Of a DNA stretch of 64,000 bases, positions 61,181 through 64,000 are shown in pieces (positions within the stretch are counted from its first letter, which is position 1; every line of letters starts with the position of its first letter). The translations under genes were made by a program, and so were the position numbers. Location of the stretch: contig JAPFFF010000067.1 in the NCBI GenBank assembly GCA_039105265.1, positions 310,001 to 374,000 on the forward strand. Direction: 5' to 3'. The notes beneath the pieces are model-generated. The model was not told where the DNA came from and did not search any database. It saw nothing but the letters and a program-made list of their open reading frames with translations. This DNA comes from Tritrichomonas musculus (Eukaryota; Parabasalia; Tritrichomonadida; Tritrichomonadidae).

Positions 61181-61654
61181 TTTTCCGTAAATTATGACTC
61201 GGCCTTACGACCGTTTATTTTTAATATACATAAACTCAAGCTCTTATATTTTTTCATTATATCAAAATTACTGCAAAAGTCTTATCAAAAACCAAGTTTA
61301 GAAGATGTCCTTATGCTAACTTGTCCAAGCCATCGACTACTAGCTATTATGAAAAATATTCTTAGAAAATATCCAAAAGCCAAGGGTGATACGAATTTTT
61401 GTGTTTAAAATCGATATTAATCACGAAATACACTCGAATTACTCAAAGATGGCGAATTTTATGATCATTAATATTGATGATATTGTTGCCTTATTTTTAT
61501 CGAAATACTTTTAATAAATCTTTAAAATTGCTTAAAATCATCCTTTTTATGCTTTTATTACTTTTTATCCGATTTACACAAAAAAAAAAAGGTTCTACTA
61601 TGGCGTGTCATGATTTACGGAATTTTTGGAATTTTCGTGTCATGATTTACGGAA
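61181..61654. mobile_element. MITE, about 474 bp, TIR TTTTCCGTAAATYATGAC
   Basis: Left end TTTTCCGTAAATTATGACTC and right end, reverse complemented, TTTTCCGTAAATCATGACAC. The right motif is also duplicated 30 bp inside (GTGTCATGATTTACGGAA near 61605-61622). The interior is AT-rich without a transposase frame. Confidence 0.75.
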
Positions 61655-62152
61655 AAAAAAATTTACCAAAATATTAAGTGTTTAAAATAAAAAATTATTA
61701 ATAACAGGGCAAAATAGGAAAAAAAAATAATTGAAATAAATGAAGCATTTATGAGTCAATAAATGAAATTGAGTCGAAAGGTTTTGGATTAAGCAAACAT
61801 GAAAAGCTCTTTATGAGAGCAATGATGTTTTCATTTTTGCATCATTCAAATTTGGTAGATTCTTAACGGAAAGATATGCACATCATGACTGGAACTTGTC
61901 TAAAGTTAATGCCATCAATTATGATTCAGTCCAAATGAGGCTCTGCAGGATATGAAATTTGTTTTTATGAACGATCTCGAATCAAAATTCTCGATTTCTA
62001 TCATTTAGTTTCTGAAGATTAATCTAAATAAAAAAGATCCATATTGAGTAATTGAATTTTTAAAATAATCATTGCAAGTTAATTAATATATTTCAAAATA
62101 CAATTCATGGCGCCTACTTTTTGAGATGCATTGAAAAAATAATAAAACTTTA

Positions 62153-62475
62153 TTAAAATTTTATGGCGGCTTCTTCATCAATAACCAATTCAACTTTATC
62201 AGCTTGTGTTAATATTTTGATAAGCTCCAATAATGAATTATAATGACAAACAAAATAATTATTAATTCTTAGATGATTTAATTCATATATACTTAATCAT
62301 GTTTCTAGAAATTTATTTTACGTCTCTAAATTATCAATTTCATTTTTAAGATTGTTTATTTGAGGTTGATATGCTGATTGAAAATATTCCGAAACTTGAG
62401 TAAAATTTATGTTTCTTGTTATATTTTCACGAGAATCATGTGTAGAAAGATTATATTGAAATCTTAAACTTAATT
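62153..62475 (-). pseudogene. Relic of a coiled-coil protein C-terminus
   Basis: One minus-strand frame reads as protein-like sequence (THDSRENITRNINFTQVSEY, INNLKNEIDNLE, then LLELIKILTQADKVELVIDE) but contains two in-frame stop codons and no start. The heptad-like character suggests a coiled coil. No family recognised. Confidence 0.4.
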
Positions 62476-62536
62476 TGATATCAGATATTTATATTTGACC
62501 TTTACTTATTATATTATTACATTTAACCTTAACTTC

Positions 62537-63063
62537 TATAAAGATAAAGGAAAAAATAGTCGACAAAGGAAAAATGTGTCGACCCAAGCTTTGTGATTAA
62601 TATCAATTCTTAATAAAAATGAATATAAATATGCATTTGTTAGCTCTATATATTTACTCATTTAGTTTTCAAAAAACTGATATAATAATGAAAAATGGTT
62701 TTACTCACAAAAATATGGCGCGCAAATTTAATACAAATTATATAGAAAAACCCATATTTTAAAGAAGCATTTTTTAAATATTTAAATAAATAAAACAAGA
62801 CATTAATGATTAGTTATATTTAAAATGCTCGTTAAATAAAAGCATCTTAACTATAGAGCTTGGGTCGATATTATTAATTTTGTCTTTCAATTATTCCATT
62901 TTCATAACTTCAAAATATGAAAATGAAAACTAATATTTCATTTATGAATTACAATGTTTGGATACAATCATGCATATGTTAAAAGTTATAGCTTTCGATT
63001 CTAATCTTATTTCTTGGGTCGACAGTTTTATCCTTCGTCGACATATTTTTCATTTATCTTTAT
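62537..63063. mobile_element. MITE, about 527 bp, TIRs with paired GTCGAC sites
   Basis: Left end ATAAAGATAAAGGAAAAA with GTCGAC and GTCGACCCAAG blocks; the right end is the inverted equivalent (CTTGGGTCGACAG, CTTCGTCGACAT, ATTTATCTTTAT), about 50 bp of imperfect pairing. A third CTTGGGTCGA lies inside near 62860. An 18-bp exact direct repeat GATATTTATATTTGACCT flanks the larger segment (62484-62501 and 63263-63280). Confidence 0.75.
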
Positions 63064-63329
63064 ATTATTTTCACTTATATTCATTTATAAAACAAGAAAT
63101 GAATTTGTATTAAATGATGTTGTTAAATGAGTTGAATTAAATGAATTGAAATGAATGAATAGTATTAAATGAAATGTTAAATGATTTGTATTAAACTAAT
63201 TGACTAATGTTATTGATAATAAAAAATTGAATCGTATTTGAAACTGATTAAATGTTAAAACTGATATTTATATTTGACCTATAATAGCATCATCATACAT
63301 TTTAAGCTCTCAATTACCACAAATTCAAG

Positions 63330-63581
63330 ATGTATCAAATGAATTTACAAATTATTAATATTTATGAACCATTTAAGCGTACATCAAATGCAAATGTAGA
63401 TAGAAATGCTCGTAGAATAATTGGAAAATTTGATGTCCAATTTACAGTAGAACAAATCAAACCACATTATTCAAATATAATAAGACATCGTGAAAATAAA
63501 TGGCGAAATGGTGAATCATATACTAAAATAAACTCAAATTATGATAATGAAAATGTAAATTCAAATTATATTTTTAATTAA
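63330..63581 (+). CDS. Hypothetical short protein or gene fragment, 83 aa
   Basis: ATG-started frame with ordinary soluble composition (RNARRIIGKFDVQFTVEQIK, HYSNIIRHRENKWRNG) and an Asn-rich end. It may be the 3' fragment of a larger gene disrupted by the MITE upstream. No family recognised. Confidence 0.3.
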   Translation: MYQMNLQIINIYEPFKRTSNANVDRNARRIIGKFDVQFTVEQIKPHYSNIIRHRENKWRNGESYTKINSNYDNENVNSNYIFN

Positions 63582-63689
63582 TTGACCAAAAATAACATTT
63601 TGTTTATATATTAAACAGTAAATTATAGATTTTAAATAATAATTTATTTTTTTCAACAAATCATAATTATTAATAATTAAAATTATTTA

Positions 63690-63847
63690 CTGTTGAACAA
63701 ATTATTTCTTCTTTTTCTTTTTGAAAATGGGATCATCACAATTGATGAAGATGTTAAATCCCATCTTTTTTCAGAAATTGACTCGAATGGGAATTATTTC
63801 TACCACTTTTTCTATCCTGAACTCAAAAAGTTGGTTGATAACAAAAA

Positions 63848-63848
<1 letters not shown>
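63690..63848 (+). pseudogene. Relic of a trichomonad ankyrin gene N-terminus
   Basis: A stretch encoding ENGIITIDEDVKSHLFSEID followed by a YFYHFFYPELKKLVDN segment resembles the N-terminal region of trichomonad ankyrin/DUF3447 proteins, where a YxxFFYPE-type motif follows a short helical segment. It has no ATG and runs straight into an A30 tract at 63849-63878, after which no ankyrin repeats are seen. Confidence 0.5.
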
Positions 63849-63880
<32 letters not shown>

Positions 63881-64000
63881 TTTATTGATTGATCAATCTT
63901 CATAGTGCGTTTGAATGCAGTATTCAATATTTGTGACGAGCAAATGAGAATAGATAGAAAAAGCTTGACTTTTTAACAAGAAAATGAGCTTTTTTTTCGA

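Larger units (their letters stand above)
61034..63329. other. Gene-poor region with MITEs and relics
   Basis: 2.3 kb holding the MITEs at 61181-61654 and 62537-63063 and a minus-strand relic at 62153-62475. A further short plus-strand coding-like stretch, about 61827-61952 (FASFKFGRFLTERYAHHDWN), has no start and no recognised family. Remaining sequence is AT-rich. Confidence 0.5.

Overview
The window looks like nuclear DNA of a parabasalid protist, most likely a trichomonad of the Trichomonas/Tritrichomonas type. The evidence is a very AT-rich background, no convincing introns, TCA-type initiator sequences 5-15 nt upstream of several start codons, a two-repeat Myb protein, ankyrin genes of the trichomonad kind, half-size ABCB transporters, and a Polinton (Maverick) with a protein-primed family B DNA polymerase. 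The species assignment is inference.

Layout. (1) 1-17279: the right part of a Polinton whose left end is outside the window. It carries a plus-strand cluster of small tightly packed genes, a GIY-YIG-like protein, a 1.5 kb AT-rich repeat field, DNA polymerase B, a candidate minor capsid protein and two very large paralogous fibre-like proteins. Its visible reading frames are open, so it looks whole within the window and recent. (2) 18207-21434: a large five-span prominin-like membrane protein. (3) 21572-31704: two copies of a divergent pair of ABCB half-transporters. The 27467-31704 pair is intact; the 21572-26012 pair is decaying and contains a clean 1.2 kb insertion. A small DUF4326 gene lies between the pairs. 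(4) 32766-34897: a Mutator-like (MULE) transposase reading frame that runs, through a frame change, into a ubiquitin-specific protease. (5) 35419-36477: a non-autonomous hAT element with a perfect 8-bp target duplication. (6) 36636-39819: a broken ankyrin gene with an FG-rich tail. (7) 39820-54950: mostly gene-poor DNA rich in MITEs, minisatellites, gene relics, a GC-rich structured island and a relic of a Polinton end. (8) 54951-55667: an R2R3 Myb protein. (9) 58064-58135: tRNA-Arg(ACG). (10) 58136-64000: foldback elements, MITEs, a small secreted-type protein and gene relics.

Functionally, the intact host genes are two probable partner ABC transporters, a prominin-like protein, a Myb regulator, a DUF4326 protein and tRNA-Arg. 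Most of the remaining structure is mobile DNA. The observations most worth following are the MULE-deubiquitinase association, a shared seven-T motif upstream of Polinton genes, the tandem fibre-like paralogues with a locally conserved block, the duplicated divergent ABC locus with a dateable insertion, and at least nine MITE-like families, two of them present in related copies.
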